Part shown: piece by piece, positions 33,700 to 44,830 of the stretch | Numbering within the stretch: the stretch's first letter is position 1 | Layout of the letters: the number at the start of each line of letters is the position of its first letter | The notes under the pieces: generated by a model | Database searches by the model: none | What the model was told of the DNA's origin: nothing | Seen by the model: only the letters and a program-made list of their open reading frames with translations | Program-made: the position numbers and the translations under genes | Origin: Artemia franciscana | Taxonomy: Eukaryota > Arthropoda > Branchiopoda > Anostraca > Artemiidae | Assembly: GCF_032884065.1 (NCBI RefSeq) | Contig: NC_088881.1 | Location: 2,228,001-2,292,000, forward strand | Direction: 5' to 3' | Length of the DNA stretch: 64,000 bases

Positions 33700-36055
33700 T
33701 CATCAACAGTCATGTTTCCCAGCTACTTTAAATTGCCAAAATCTGTAATCCCCAACACCAAAAGCCTCAATTTTGATAAACTCATGGAACTCAAGGTACT
33801 GTCAGAATTTAACCAATCTGATGTTATAGTGGTTACAGAAGTGCAGTCTAATGACCTAAGGTCTCCTTGTTTGCCAAAATATTCAGTAATTATTAAACTC
33901 TGTCCTTTAGATCACCCACTTGGAAAAAAAAGGGGGTGGTATCATGTTTCTACTAAATGCAACCTTTTCCCTAAAATTATTCCTGTTCCTAATTTATCTG
34001 AGAACAATGAAATCCTTTGGCTAAGTGTTAGACCAAAAGTACTCCCCCATCCCTATAATATCATTGCAATAGCTTTCTTCTACTGCTCACCTAATCAAAA
34101 CATTGATGTAAAACATAAAGTTCTCCAGCAATTGCAGACCAGCACTGATTTTGTTATTTCTAAATACCGTAATGCCAGACTTTTTTTTGGTTGGGGACGC
34201 CAATGAGTTTGGATGAATTCAATTTCCTTCTCTGTAAAAGTTAAGCAAATAGTTAAAATACCAAGAACTAGGGGATATACCTCTCTAGATGTCTTTCTGA
34301 CTAACTTCATTAATTTTTACAGTCCTCCTTTAGCTTTCCCTCCATTGGTAGGAGTTATCATAATTCCCTCCTCCTGTCCCCCTCTTTTAATTTTAAGCAT
34401 TCATTCTCAGTAACTTATGGCTCTTACCACCCCCTTCAAAATGCTGACCTTCTTTCTTTTGGAACATGGTTGAGTACTGAGGATTGGTCTGATATTTATA
34501 AATAGGATAAATCTTGATGAAACACTACCTTTCACAAAAACCAACCCATAAAAGCACTAATTAGAAAAAATTGAATCTTTTCAGAAATGGGAATCTGGAT
34601 GAAGCTAATAAATTAAGAAAAGCAATTAAAAAGGAAATACATAAATCTGCCTGATCCTGCTACAAGAATGACGTTGAAGAATTGCTTACCAATAAACCAA
34701 AAATTTGGTATTCCAAGGTAAAAATAGTTATGCAGCAGGAATCTAGCCCAACTTGATCTCACCTACCGGAATACCAGAAGTTACTGCTAACAAGCTTAAC
34801 AAGTTCCTTGCTTCCATTGTCCAGAGCCTTCTGGCATTGTCTTATCAATTACCTACTGATGATCTTCCACTGGCATTCCCCTCCATATCCCTGTGTGAGG
34901 TTGAAAGAAGAATTGGGGAACTTTGAAAAGCAAGTGTCTGCCTTTCACTACCCTGTTTCTGCTTATTAGCGCTTTCAGAAACTTCCTTTCAAAGCTTTAG
35001 TCTGTGCTTTTCAATGAGATTACTGAATCTAGCCATTACCCACAAATTGGGAAACAGGTTTTCATAATGCCCTTGAAAAAGAAAAACAGATAACCCTATT
35101 TGAGGGTGTTTGTCCTATTTCCCTCACTCCTATGTTCTCTAAACTATATGAAGGATTCCTTACAGATTGGGTAAAAGAAAAAATCCTATCCTCTTACTGA
35201 GCTGAAGACAATTCAGGAACCTCAAGCCCACTTCTACTTCCCATTACTTTATTTTTTTTATTGACTCAATTGGGAAGATTCTCAAAGAACTTAATTGCTG
35301 GCTAAATTTAATTTCCATTGACCCTCAAAAAGCATTAGACCTTGTTAACCACAAAATTTTAGTTGAGAAATTTGAAACTGATTTCATCATTGTTTCTTTC
35401 CTGATTAAATTGGTTGCCTCTTTTTTACCAAACAAATCACAAGTGGTCAAATATCAGAATCATTAGAGCTAATGCATCCATGTCTCTCTTCTGTTTTGCA
35501 AAAAAAAAATACAATAATAGACCTTTGCAAGGAAAACATGTTCCCCAAAAGATACTCCCCATCCAGACACTGCCTGCCATGCACTGTTTCTGAACCTGTT
35601 CCTATCTTGCCTCCCCCCCCCCCATCTGTTGCATAGCCTCCAGGCATGAAAAAAAATTTGTTCCCTTCATCACTGATATAATAAACTACTAGTTTTCCCC
35701 TTTTTTGGTACTAATGATACCCAAGCTTCATATTTGTTTGATTCTTTTCTCCCTCCCCCTTTTTATATGTTCTCTTTTGAAACTTTTTAACATATACCTT
35801 ATTTTACTCCTTTTTAATTTTTTTTCAGTTTTTACCTCTTTAGCTTTCTGACATTTTGCCACTCAATATTTTTGACTAATGAATGATTTTGCCATTCTGA
35901 TATTGTTTGTTTTTGGCATTGTTTTGCCAGTTTTTTAGTTTTTTGCTTTATTTGTTTTTTGTTTTTTTTTTGCTTGTATGACTCTGGAATGCAAATTTGG
36001 CCCTTTGGGGCTTGTGATAGACATTTTTTGAAATAAAATATCTTATCTTACATCA
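33700..36055 (+). mobile_element. CR1/L2-like LINE copy, decayed, endonuclease plus RT
   Basis: The endonuclease region reads LPKSVIPNTKSLNFDKLMEL, DVIVVTEVQSNDL, ILWLSVRPKVLPHPYNIIAI, then KIPRTRGYTSLDVFLTN. The RT region is fragmentary: FPSISLCEVERRIG, ISIDPQKALDLVNHKILVEK and FLPNKSQVVKYQ. The 3' end is GGGGCTTGTGATAGACATTT followed by AAATAAAATATCTTATCTTA. Numerous stops and shifts break it. It is a different family from the GTA-tailed LINE. Confidence 0.75.
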
Positions 36056-36942
36056 TATGAACAAACATGTTTGAAGGAGCTGCAATAAAAAAGTGGTTGG
36101 AAACCACTGGAATAGTGGTCTAATTAGTTAGAACTGTTGGAGGTTAAAATTATGCAACAATAGGTGGATAGTATAGGTAATAGCATCTGTTGTAGGTTAT
36201 AGCACTGATTAGAATGTAAATCTTGTACTCACTCCTATTCTTTCTTGTAAACAAGTTTGATTATATTGTTGCTGTTACATCTAAATATTTTTGAAACTTC
36301 TGAAGTGATTCACAAATCTGTTTGTTCACTGCAGTCTAAGGTACAATCCTTCATGCTTTGATCTACATTATCCTGTTCCTCCCCCCTTTGAAAAAACAAT
36401 AGTATACAGTTTCTGGTAGTTGCCTATGAAGTTTGGAAATGGGTGATACAACATTGAGGCATAAAAGCAATGATTTATTAATTGAAGTACCATCCAAGAT
36501 ATAATTATTTACCTAATGTCTCTGATTTGGCATAAATTTTAGTGAACAAAAATTTCTATTATATCATGTATAATTGTTCATTGTCACTTGAGTGTAAACA
36601 AGGTTGGTTAGTGGATTTAGTGGGTCTTGATCATGAATTCATGCATAATTTTCACATGATTTCTTTTTCTATATTTAATTATGGGAATTTATTGACCCTG
36701 TAGTCTTACCTATCATACTCATCAGTTAATGTACTTACTAGATATCATGATTGCATTTCTGAAAATTCATCACTCCCTTTGATTGTCTTATATACCAACC
36801 TAATAACCAATCTTTCTCTCCTGTTTTGGATCCCATAATAATTCAACTTCTTTGTTAAATAAGGTGCTCTGCATTCTTAGCTTGATCAAATCTAGTTTTG
36901 AATGAGCAAATTACAACAGAACAAATTACAATATTGGGAAAT
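36056..36942. other. Intergenic, nothing recognised
   Basis: AT-rich sequence with no convincing open frame, repeat unit or element terminus. Confidence 0.4.
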
Positions 36943-37555
36943 GATAAAATTCTAGTTAATTGACTTCTTACTATCTCAGAAAGGGTTTAGGTTAGGAAAA
37001 TGAAACTTTCAGGGATGGGTCTACAGGCTAAAGTATGTCCTGGGAAGATATTTAAAGTACCCGCCTCCACTCCTTCTCCCTCTAGAGGGCCCTGACATGT
37101 GCCTACATGACAAGTCTATACCTATTGAATTTTGACAAAACAATATTTTACCTTAATTTTCAGTTACTAGTTGCTTTTCTCTGCCTTTAGTTCTGAAAAT
37201 GCAGCTCCACTTATTTGAGTAGAATTTTGAGCCATATCAATTTTTTTTTTCTAAATTTAGGAAGTGTATTTCCATATCTTTAAAACCTTGTAAAATGGAA
37301 TTGAGCAAAGTTATGAAGCTGAAAAAAATTTTGTTGTACTTCAATTAAGCAGAAGATCTATTTTGCAAGGTTTCACTTTTATAACACATATATTTTTAAA
37401 GGTCAGGGCCCTCTAGAGGGAGAAGGAGTGGAGGTAGTTATTTTAAATACCTTCCCAGGACATACTTTAGTCTGTAGATTCATCCCTGAAAGTTTCATTT
37501 TTCTAACCTAAGCCTTTTCTGAGATAGCAAGAAGTCAATTAACTAGAATTTTACC
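36943..37555. mobile_element. Long-TIR MITE (Mutator-like), copy 1, with 9-bp TSD
   Basis: 613 bp. The left arm starts GATAAAATTCTAGTTAATTG and the right arm ends with its counterpart TAACTAGAATTTTACC. The arms pair over about 170 bp and include CAGGGATGGGTCTACAGGC and CCCTCTAGAGGGCCCTGAC. It is flanked by a perfect 9-bp repeat TTGGGAAAT (36934-36942 and 37556-37564). Long terminal repeats plus a 9-bp duplication fit a Mutator-like nonautonomous element. It has no coding frame. Confidence 0.85.
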
Positions 37556-37693
37556 TTGGGAAATAATATTAGCCTAGGCCTATCTGAACTGAAATAAAAA
37601 ATGTGGAAGGAATCATGATAGCCTAGGGCTTGCCTGATTAATTGAAACATGCTGCAGGTTATAAAGTAGGAGTCTTACTGTTTTTATGTTTTT

Positions 37694-38331
37694 GGTAAAA
37701 TTCTAGTTTAGTGACTTTTGGCTATCTCAGAGAGGGGTTAGGTTAGGAAAATGAAACTTTCAGGGATGGGTCTAAAGGCTAAAGTATGTCCTTGGACGGT
37801 AGGCTATTTTGAAGTACCTACCTCTACTCCCTCTCTCTCTCTAGAGGGTCCTAACTTTTGATGACCTTAAAAAATATATGTGTTTAGCCTAAAAGTGAAA
37901 CCTTGCAAATAGATCTTCTGCTTGAATGAAGTAAAACAAAATTGTTTTCAGCTTCACACCTTTGCTCAATCCCAATTTACATGGTTTTTAAGATATGCAA
38001 ATACAGTTCCTAAATTTTGAAAAAAAAAACATTCATATGGCTCAGAATTTTACTCAAATAACAGAAATTGCATTTATGGAACTAAAGGCAGAGAAAAAGC
38101 AACTGGTAACTGAAAATTAAGGTAAAATATTGTTTTTTTCAAAATTTCAATAGGTATAGACCTGTCATGTAGGTGAATTTCAGGGCTCTCTAGGGGGAGA
38201 AGGAGTGGAGGTGGGTACTTCAAATACCTTCCTGGGATATACTTTAGCTTGTAGACCCATCCCTGGAAGTTTCATTTTTTTAACCTAACCCCTTCTGAGA
38301 TAGCAAGAAGTCATTCAACTGGAATTTTACC
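37694..38331. mobile_element. Long-TIR MITE, copy 2
   Basis: Same family as the element at 36943: starts GGTAAAATTCTAGTTTAGTG, ends TGGAATTTTACC, with CTCTAGAGGGTCCTAAC and CTCTAGGGGGAGAAGGAG inside. TATGTTTT occurs before the left end and again about 7 bp past the right end, a probable but imperfect target duplication. Confidence 0.75.
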
Positions 38332-38571
38332 CCCAAAATATGTTTTCATACATATGAAATAAAACACATTTAGGCTTGTATTTTTCACAAATATTCCAAC
38401 AATCATTTCCCCTGAAGGATATCCCATGCCCTCAGGCTTACTAGATATGAACCCACTCATCAAAAATGCTGAAGCTGCACCCATAATCACTTCCCAAACT
38501 CTGAAATACTCTACTTTGAATTGAGACTGCCAAATTTAACACAAGCTAAATATTTCTTCTTCATCTGTTAG

Positions 38572-38639
38572 AAGCTATGACAGCGTTGCCGTGATAGCAG
38601 ACAGCAACAACTTCCATAACGAAAAATCACTAGAAATCG
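38572..38639 (+). other. Orphan exon candidate (68 nt)
   Basis: A good acceptor (TTCTTCTTCATCTGTTAG) and donor (GTAAGC) bound 68 nt, of which only one frame is open: SYDSVAVIADSNNF then HNEKSLEI. Base composition is less AT-rich than the flanks. No partner exon or homology is recognised. It could be part of an unseen plus-strand gene, a 5' non-coding exon of MSRB1, or chance. Confidence 0.25.
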
Positions 38640-39727
38640 GTAAGCCAATAATCTTTTTCCTCATATCTTTGTAAGGTCTGAGGATTCAATAGGATGTCCA
38701 TTCATCTCTTTGAAGTTTTAGGAATACTTTCGCTTGTTATTTGATGTTTCGGACTATATTCCAGAAAATATCTGCAAGTTGACAACAACCAATAATTTGC
38801 TTACAATAGAGCTGCCTATTTAGGATCATTACATCAATCGATAAATTGTGGCTTCTAAATCATGTGTAAGAGGGCTATTAATATGAAAAACAAATGATGG
38901 TCATGTTAATTCATGAGTGATCTTCATTTGAAAGCAGTAATTTCTCGATCTCCTAAAGTCCTCATTTAGTCTAAATGTAAAAAGAACATGTTAAGCGTTA
39001 TAGTATGTCTGTAACTCCTGCATATAGGGGGGCTATTTAAAAGTTAGGCTTCTCAAAATTACAACAACCTGAGGGAACACTTTATACTAACTGAAAGGGA
39101 AAAGAAGAGGGAAAAATAACGCAACTAAACCAAAATATACAAGATGACAAATGAATCCGAGCAAATAAAGTACAAGGTATGGAACAATTTATAAGAAAAA
39201 AGGTTGCATACATGTTATAGCCTTAATAGTATGAAACTTGCTGATCTCCAAAATATTTCTTCAGTCTTTATATGAAAAACCGAAAATAAACTCATGAAAA
39301 TTAAATTTTCCTTGAAACCACAAACCCTTCATTTTTGTCATAAAAATAAAAATTTTCTTGATACCAATGAAAAATTCAAATAGTTTATAAGCCTGGCACT
39401 TTAACTTCATAATAAATGGCCATTGCAAAAAAAAAATCAAAGGTGAAACGTTCGAGCAATCTGATAGTCTGGCATGTTAAGGTTAAAAAAGCATAAAGTT
39501 AAACTTTAAGTGCATCATAACAAAGAATTTCTATTTTTTTATTTATTAATTTCGTATAACAATAAGAAACGCCTTTAGAGCGACCAAAACAAATAAAAAT
39601 TCAAATATTGAAAACCATAATTTATTTTTAAAAACGTAGATTCTCAATGGCAGAAAATGAACAGTTTGAACAACAAAGACCAATCCATGCAATTAAAAAT
39701 AAAGCGCATTGAAAAGATTTTGGAAGT
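38640..39727. other. Intergenic, nothing recognised
   Basis: AT-rich DNA with poly-A runs. A short frame starting ATGGCAGAAAATGAAC at about 39648 stops after 21 codons. No supported feature. Confidence 0.35.
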
Positions 39728-39890
39728 GATGGCATTCCAAAACAAAGAGCAAAGGTTAAAAGACCAGCGACACGAAGAATCGCAGCCAAAGAAGAAAGAG
39801 ATATTCAGTTAGAAAACAAGTGACAGCGAGAACCACAACGAACCAAAAACGAAAGTGAAGAGCAAAAAAAAAATATTCGGTTATATATTT
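39728..39890 (+). other. Fragment of a basic, Arg/Glu-rich repeat-type protein
   Basis: Reads DGIPKQRAKVKRPATRRI, AAKEERDIQLENK, stop, then QREPQRTKNESEEQKK. Stretches like this occur at the N-terminus of Helitron-type or related element proteins in arthropods. The assignment is tentative and the piece is clearly a relic. Confidence 0.3.
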
Positions 39891-41660
39891 TCATCTTATA
39901 CCGTTAGATGAGCCACTGTGTATTTTTTATGTATAAATTCTTCTTTTAAAACGGCTCCATATTTCTTTACTCTGGGATTTTCTGGCTTGAAAAAAGATCT
40001 GGGTAGGTCACGAGTTTTAGAAAATTCATTCAGAGTCTTACTTTTTGCGAAAAAAACGCATATGAGTGACGTCGTAGCTGTATAAATTTAAAAACATTAA
40101 TTATGTCATTTTTCTTTTAGCAGTGGTTGTATCTTTTTTAGTATTTATGACACATAAGAAATTAAACAGGTTAACAAACTCTTCTGTATAGCTAAAGAAA
40201 AAACAATGGAAAGAGAAATAACAGATTTCCATTTAATTGTAATCGGCCCATAGTAACCGAAAAAATTACCTGAAATCCATAATAGAGGCATCATATCCAA
40301 ATAAAATTACATCAATCATTGGAGTTTTCTTGGCCAATACCCCTATCTAGAAAACTTATACTCACTTGTCTTGAATAACAAAGAAAAGCCATTGGCTGGA
40401 AAACTAAGGAAAATTACTTTCTTTTGCATGGACAGCATCTTTTTTCCCGCTTTCCTTCCACTACTATTGGGGTATTAGAACACAATAAGGAGCTGTTTAA
40501 GGCCTCAGTACAAACATTAGTTCTACTCACTTTTGTAATATAAAATTATATATGAATTAGATCAAACTGCAATTTCGTATGCATAAGTAACGCAAAAGTA
40601 ACTTCGATTGAATCCACACAGCTTCTTTAAAGTGCTTGAAAAATGGTCTGAGTTGATGATGCACGAAAATAGAGCCCAAAGAGATTTGTAGCTAGAAGAC
40701 ATATGGTAACAGGTATTGCAACGAAACCCAAATGGAAATAACGGAGGAAGAAATCTGCAGTTGCTAGATATGCGAAAGGGGTGATAACATCGAATCATTA
40801 ACGGGATCTGTGTTCGGGAAATAAGCGACAAAGCAAACAAGAATGCGTCATAGGAGACAACAATCCTATAAAATGATTGATTCTTTGATAAATTTAGAGT
40901 AAGGAGAAATTAAATTCACACCGAAATTCCTTAATTCGATGAATATGCTAATTTGACCCCTCATGACTTAAAACTAATGAATAAAATGAGGACAAACAAT
41001 TAAAAGTTCAAATAGGGATAAGTCTTTTTAATAGACAGTGAAACAAATACAAAAAGTTCTGGATATTTCGATCATATGTACAGTGATCCTGATCAGCAGA
41101 TAGATTAAGTGTTACAGTTGAAACAAAAACTTTCATGCTGAAAAAAAAATTAATCTGCTGTTGACGGTCACTGTATATATGATCGAAATATTCAGAACTT
41201 TTTGTAAGTGTTTCCCTGTCTAGTAAAAGGACTTATCCCCATTTGGACTTTTATTTTCTCGTAATAGAAAGCAATGTGGTCTTTCAAAAAATTTTAACCT
41301 GATGATTATGCTTTCGCGTAACTAGAGAATCAAATATATAAAAGTCTACCATATATTGACTACCCTGGGCCTGGTTTCCTGGTAATGCACAAATAGACAA
41401 ACAATTACCTGTTTAAAAAGAGTGCGTTTACATATACTATCTGTATAATCGAGCAACAATTATATATGTATCTATGTATGTATTTTTTCCCGAAAACGGC
41501 TCCATATTTTTTCGGGAAAATTAGCAGCTTGGGATATTCTGGTCAAAGAAAAGGATATAGATAAGTCAAAGTTTGAAAAAATTTGTTAAGAGTCTTGTCT
41601 TAAGTCTGGAAAAAAATATGTATGTGAGTGACTTCATTTTTATCAACATCAGTATTGCAA
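39891..41660. repeat. Dispersed repeat pair within gene-free DNA
   Basis: About 39895-40090 and 41455-41660 share AACGGCTCCATATTT, GGGATATTCTGG/GGGATTTTCTGG, GAGTCTT and TATGTGAGTGAC-like phrases, as diverged direct copies. Between them a 92-codon minus-strand frame (40562-40840) has no recognisable domain. Confidence 0.5.
41000..41285. mobile_element. Snap-back hairpin element
   Basis: The arms (about 41000-41085 and 41165-41252) pair: AAAAGTTCAAATAGGGATAA with CCCCATTTGGACTTTTA, and AAAAAGTTCTGGATATTTCG with GAAATATTCAGAACTTTTTG. It ends near GCAATGTGGTCTTTC, matching the right-end phrase of similar elements near 25.9 and 53.4 kb. Non-coding. Confidence 0.75.
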
Positions 41661-42026
41661 TGACGCTGTGACACCCGTCAAACTTATGTGTAAAAATTCA
41701 AAATTTTCATGTATGGAAAAGTTTATATTAAATTGCTTAAAGAGTAAAAAACTGGTAGTTGCAAAAATATTTGCATATGTTTTGACAAGAGATTACAACA
41801 ATTGAAAAATCTTAAAAAGTAAATCAAAAGTTGAAGCTTAGTAATAATCATTGTTGGAAATCAAACTTGCTGTAATAATCAAATATCTTTGAGTGGACTT
41901 GAGTATGAAAAGACCTTAAATTGCTTAAAGAGCGGAAAACCGGTAATTGCAAAAATATTTGTATACATTTAACAAAGGATTACAACAATTCAAAAACCTT
42001 AAAAAAGAAAACCAAAATTTTGAACC

Positions 42027-43060
42027 TTAGACCTTAAACTCCGCCTGTTTGGGAGCACAATTCGTGCCTCTCTGCAGCCAGTCCCAAGCCTGGGCAATGG
42101 AGGAGGGCTGGGCAACGGACTTGCAATCCGCTCCCGAGAACCAGAGGAGTACTCTTCTGGAGAAACGTTCTCTTGCAGCTGAAACGTTAAAGAAGAGCCT
42201 CGGATCTGAGCCCCTACTGACGACGACAAACGCCTGCCCCCGGACACACTTTTTAAAAGCAAACAACAACCTACGATTTGGTTTTTGGAATGTCCACACA
42301 ATGTCCCAACTACAACTCGAGGAGATGCACAGATACCATCTAGACATCTTGGCACTGTCCAAAGTAAGATGGACTGGCTCCGGAGAGCAACAACTTGATG
42401 ACCATTCTGCGATCCTCAACAGCAGCATCGAAAGTAGGCATGAACGAGGAGTTGCGCTCACCATGACGAGGGAAACTTCAAGATCTCTCTTGAAATGGAC
42501 TCCCATATCGTCAAGAATTTTCGTAGTACGTTTCACTTGACGACAAGCAAAATTGTCTGTAGTAGTTTGCTACGCCCCTACTAACGTCGCAGAAGTCGAG
42601 ACCAAAGAAGAATTCTACCACACTCTATAGGGAGTGGTCAATATCATTCCGAAAGATGACATCATGTGTGTTCTCGGCGACATAAACGCCATCGTTGGCA
42701 ACGATGAGTCCTACTGCCCAAAGGCACTCAGTAGGCACGGAATGGGCGTACGTAACGAGAATAGAACGATGCTAATCGACTTTGCAATGGCTAATGATCT
42801 GGTGATAGGATGCAGCCATTTTCCTCATAGAGACGTCCACAAGTATTCATGGACCTCCCATGCAGTTAGAAACCATATAGACCACTGTCTTATCAGCTGG
42901 AAGTTCCGCTCTAATATACAATATGTGAGAGAATATAGAGGTTCCGACGTTGGATCAGATCACAACCTGCTAGTAACTAAATTCTCCCTGAAGTTGAAGA
43001 GGAATGAGAAAAAAATACCCAATTCAGAACCCCTATTTGATTCTGGCAAGCTCAAGGTAT
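42027..43060 (+). mobile_element. LINE endonuclease domain, near-complete but broken
   Basis: One frame from about 42049 reads LRFGFWNVHTMSQLQLEEM, LDILALSKVRWTGSG, RHERGVALTMTRETSRSL, then an in-frame TGA (42538) and VVVCYAPTNVAEVETKEEFY, a TAG (about 42628), MCVLGDINAIVGNDESYCP, HKYSWTSHAVRNHIDHCL and GSDVGSDHNLLVTK. These are the EEP endonuclease motifs (N, GDxNA, SDH). The usual catalytic Glu of SEVRW is Lys here (SKVRW). It is a distinct LINE family from the GTA-tailed one, cut off at GKLKVS. Confidence 0.85.
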
Positions 43061-43061
43061 C

Positions 43062-43690
43062 CTAAAATCATTAGGTACTTCCCCTTTTTTTAAAATCATA
43101 TTCATGATCTCAAGTAACTTATTTCTAACCTCAGAGCCACCATATTTAAGAATTCATTTATCACACTATCAGCACCTGGAGCTTTATTATTTTTTAATCC
43201 TTTTAGTATTGTCGCAAATTCTTCCTGACAAAACAAATCTTCCTTCACATCCAAGGTATCACAAACCTTTTTATTTTCATCTATATCTTTTCCTGCAACT
43301 CTACCTCGGTTTAGCACATTCTCAAAATGTTCCGCCCATCTTTCTTTAACTTTTTCTTTATCACTAATTGTGGCCCCATTTCTATCTTTAACTGGGACTA
43401 GTCTGGACTGACTTCTCCCTTTCAATTTATTAACATGCCAGTATAATATTTTACTATTATGCCGTCTAGCTGCATCTTTCAGATCATCAGCAATTTTATC
43501 AATGGCTTCCACTTCACATCTCCTTAGTTCATATTTTAATTGTGTTCTCCACTTTCTTTACAGTCCTTTTGTTTTCATACGATTTATCACTCAGATAATT
43601 CTTGTACAAATCCCTTCTACTCTCTATTAAACGTAAAACCTTTTCACTAATATTCCTAGTTGCACTTTTAGCACTCTTTCCTAAGACACC
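43062..43690 (-). mobile_element. GTA-tailed LINE fragment upstream of and into RT (minus strand)
   Basis: Minus strand, in order: LRLIESRRDLYKNYLSDKSY, then after a shift IDKIADDLKDAARRHNSKI, LYWHVNKLKGRSQSRLVPVK, KERWAEHFENVLNRGRVAGK, KVCDTLDVKEDLFCQEE, LKGLKNNKAPGADSVINEFL, and after another shift KYGGSEVRNKLLEIMNM and KGEVPNDF. It abuts the plus-strand endonuclease copy tail to tail at about 43061. Confidence 0.82.
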
Positions 43691-44499
43691 ATCATTTTAT
43701 ACAATTCTGAAAAAGGGCTATAGCAGCTTTGCCTTTTACTGAGAATATCTGTCTTGGCCCTACTAAATAAGCATCCCAAGTCGTATTTGATAATGCAGAT
43801 ATTAATAAAGGTCTTGATTTTACGTTTGAGCAAGTAGCCTCCCGGTCATCTCCCACGCATTTTGCTTCGTCGAAGCAATCTTGCAATATTGATTTGTCTT
43901 ATCAAACAGAAACCTTTTGTTCTCCACATGCACAATAAGTTTTCCGATAAAATCAAGCTCTTACGCCATTCCATATCTAGACCATTTTCCCACTATCCAC
44001 TCATGTCAAATTTTTTGTCAGTAATTTTGATGTAATCGGTTGAATTGCTGGTGAGTTGACCCGAATCGAACTATTACTAAGCATAGGACTGGGACTCTGA
44101 GACCCATGTGAGCATAGAGTTTCTGCCAAGTCTTAGTCGTAGTTACGACTACGTCTATAACTAAGACCCGTGTGAATGGCCATTACGAATCAGTGTGCCT
44201 GCGTTGAAAACATTAAAAATTCTAGAAAGTTTACTTATAGTACCCACTGCTGCGCCAATCCCGACACAATTTTTTTCTGGCGGAACAGACGTGTGACAGA
44301 ATCGGATGGAGGTTCACAAAGAAACACAGACTTTTGCGTCGCTGCAGCAAACACTAGAAGAATTCAAATCAGGTTCTCAAACTCGCGATCCTTGGTGATC
44401 ACATCGTGATCTTTCAATATAATATGGCCTGGCACGTAACACCCAAAATTAGATTTTCAATCAGCTCCATGACTTTGGTTATGTCTTTTTTTTTTTTTA
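43691..44499. other. Upstream of MSRB1: dispersed repeat, no gene
   Basis: 43695-43820 is the second copy of the repeat at 16310-16420. A palindrome-rich stretch containing TAGTCGTAGTTACGACTACG lies near 44135. On the minus strand AGTTCGATTCGGGTCAACTC (about 44050-44070) resembles a pol III B box or tRNA T arm, but no full tRNA folds. Confidence 0.4.
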
Positions 44500-44706
44500 A
44501 ATCAGAACAAGCAATGCGATTTGTCGTATGAGTTGAAATTATTCAACGCATCCGACATTGCAGCGAAACGAATGATTTTGCGTCGTTTGTCGTACGATTT
44601 GTGTCATTTGGCACAAGTTGCAGGATTTTGCGCGAAATCGCAGCAGTGGGAACCAGGGTTTACCGAAGTGTAAAAATTGGCAGCATTTGAATTGAAGAAG
44701 CCGAAT
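44500..44706 (+). promoter_or_regulatory. CpG-rich region just upstream of MSRB1 (probable promoter/5' UTR)
   Basis: More than a dozen CpG dinucleotides fall in about 200 bp (for example TTTTGCGTCGTTTGTCGTAC and GATTTTGCGCGAAATCGCAG), against very few in the surrounding DNA. It ends at the first MSRB1 ATG. An in-frame stop (TAA at 44671) shows the coding frame does not extend further upstream. No TATA box is obvious. The promoter call is inference. Confidence 0.45.
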
Positions 44707-44830
44707 ATGATTCGTCCTGTTTTACCCCCAATTGCTAAAGAAGTTTTACAAGAAGCTAGCAAAGGCCTTAGAAACATGTCATTTTGTGCTTGGAATTCTG
44801 GAGAGAAGTATCGTGATCATTGGGAGCATG
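44707..44830 (+). CDS. MSRB1: MSRB1 exon 1 (two candidate starts)
   Basis: ATG at 44776 gives MSFC, the conserved start of animal MsrB1, and I prefer it. An in-frame ATG at 44707 adds MIRPVLPPIAKEVLQEASKG then LRN. Both have A at -3. The exon ends CAT-G before donor GTAAGA. If the longer form is made it could alter localisation, but the extension is not a clear mitochondrial presequence. Confidence 0.88.

Noticed and set aside
44040-44130. tRNA-like segment on the minus strand (AGTTCGATTCGGGTCAACTC)
   Set aside because: Only a B-box/T-arm resemblance. No acceptor stem or anticodon arm could be folded.
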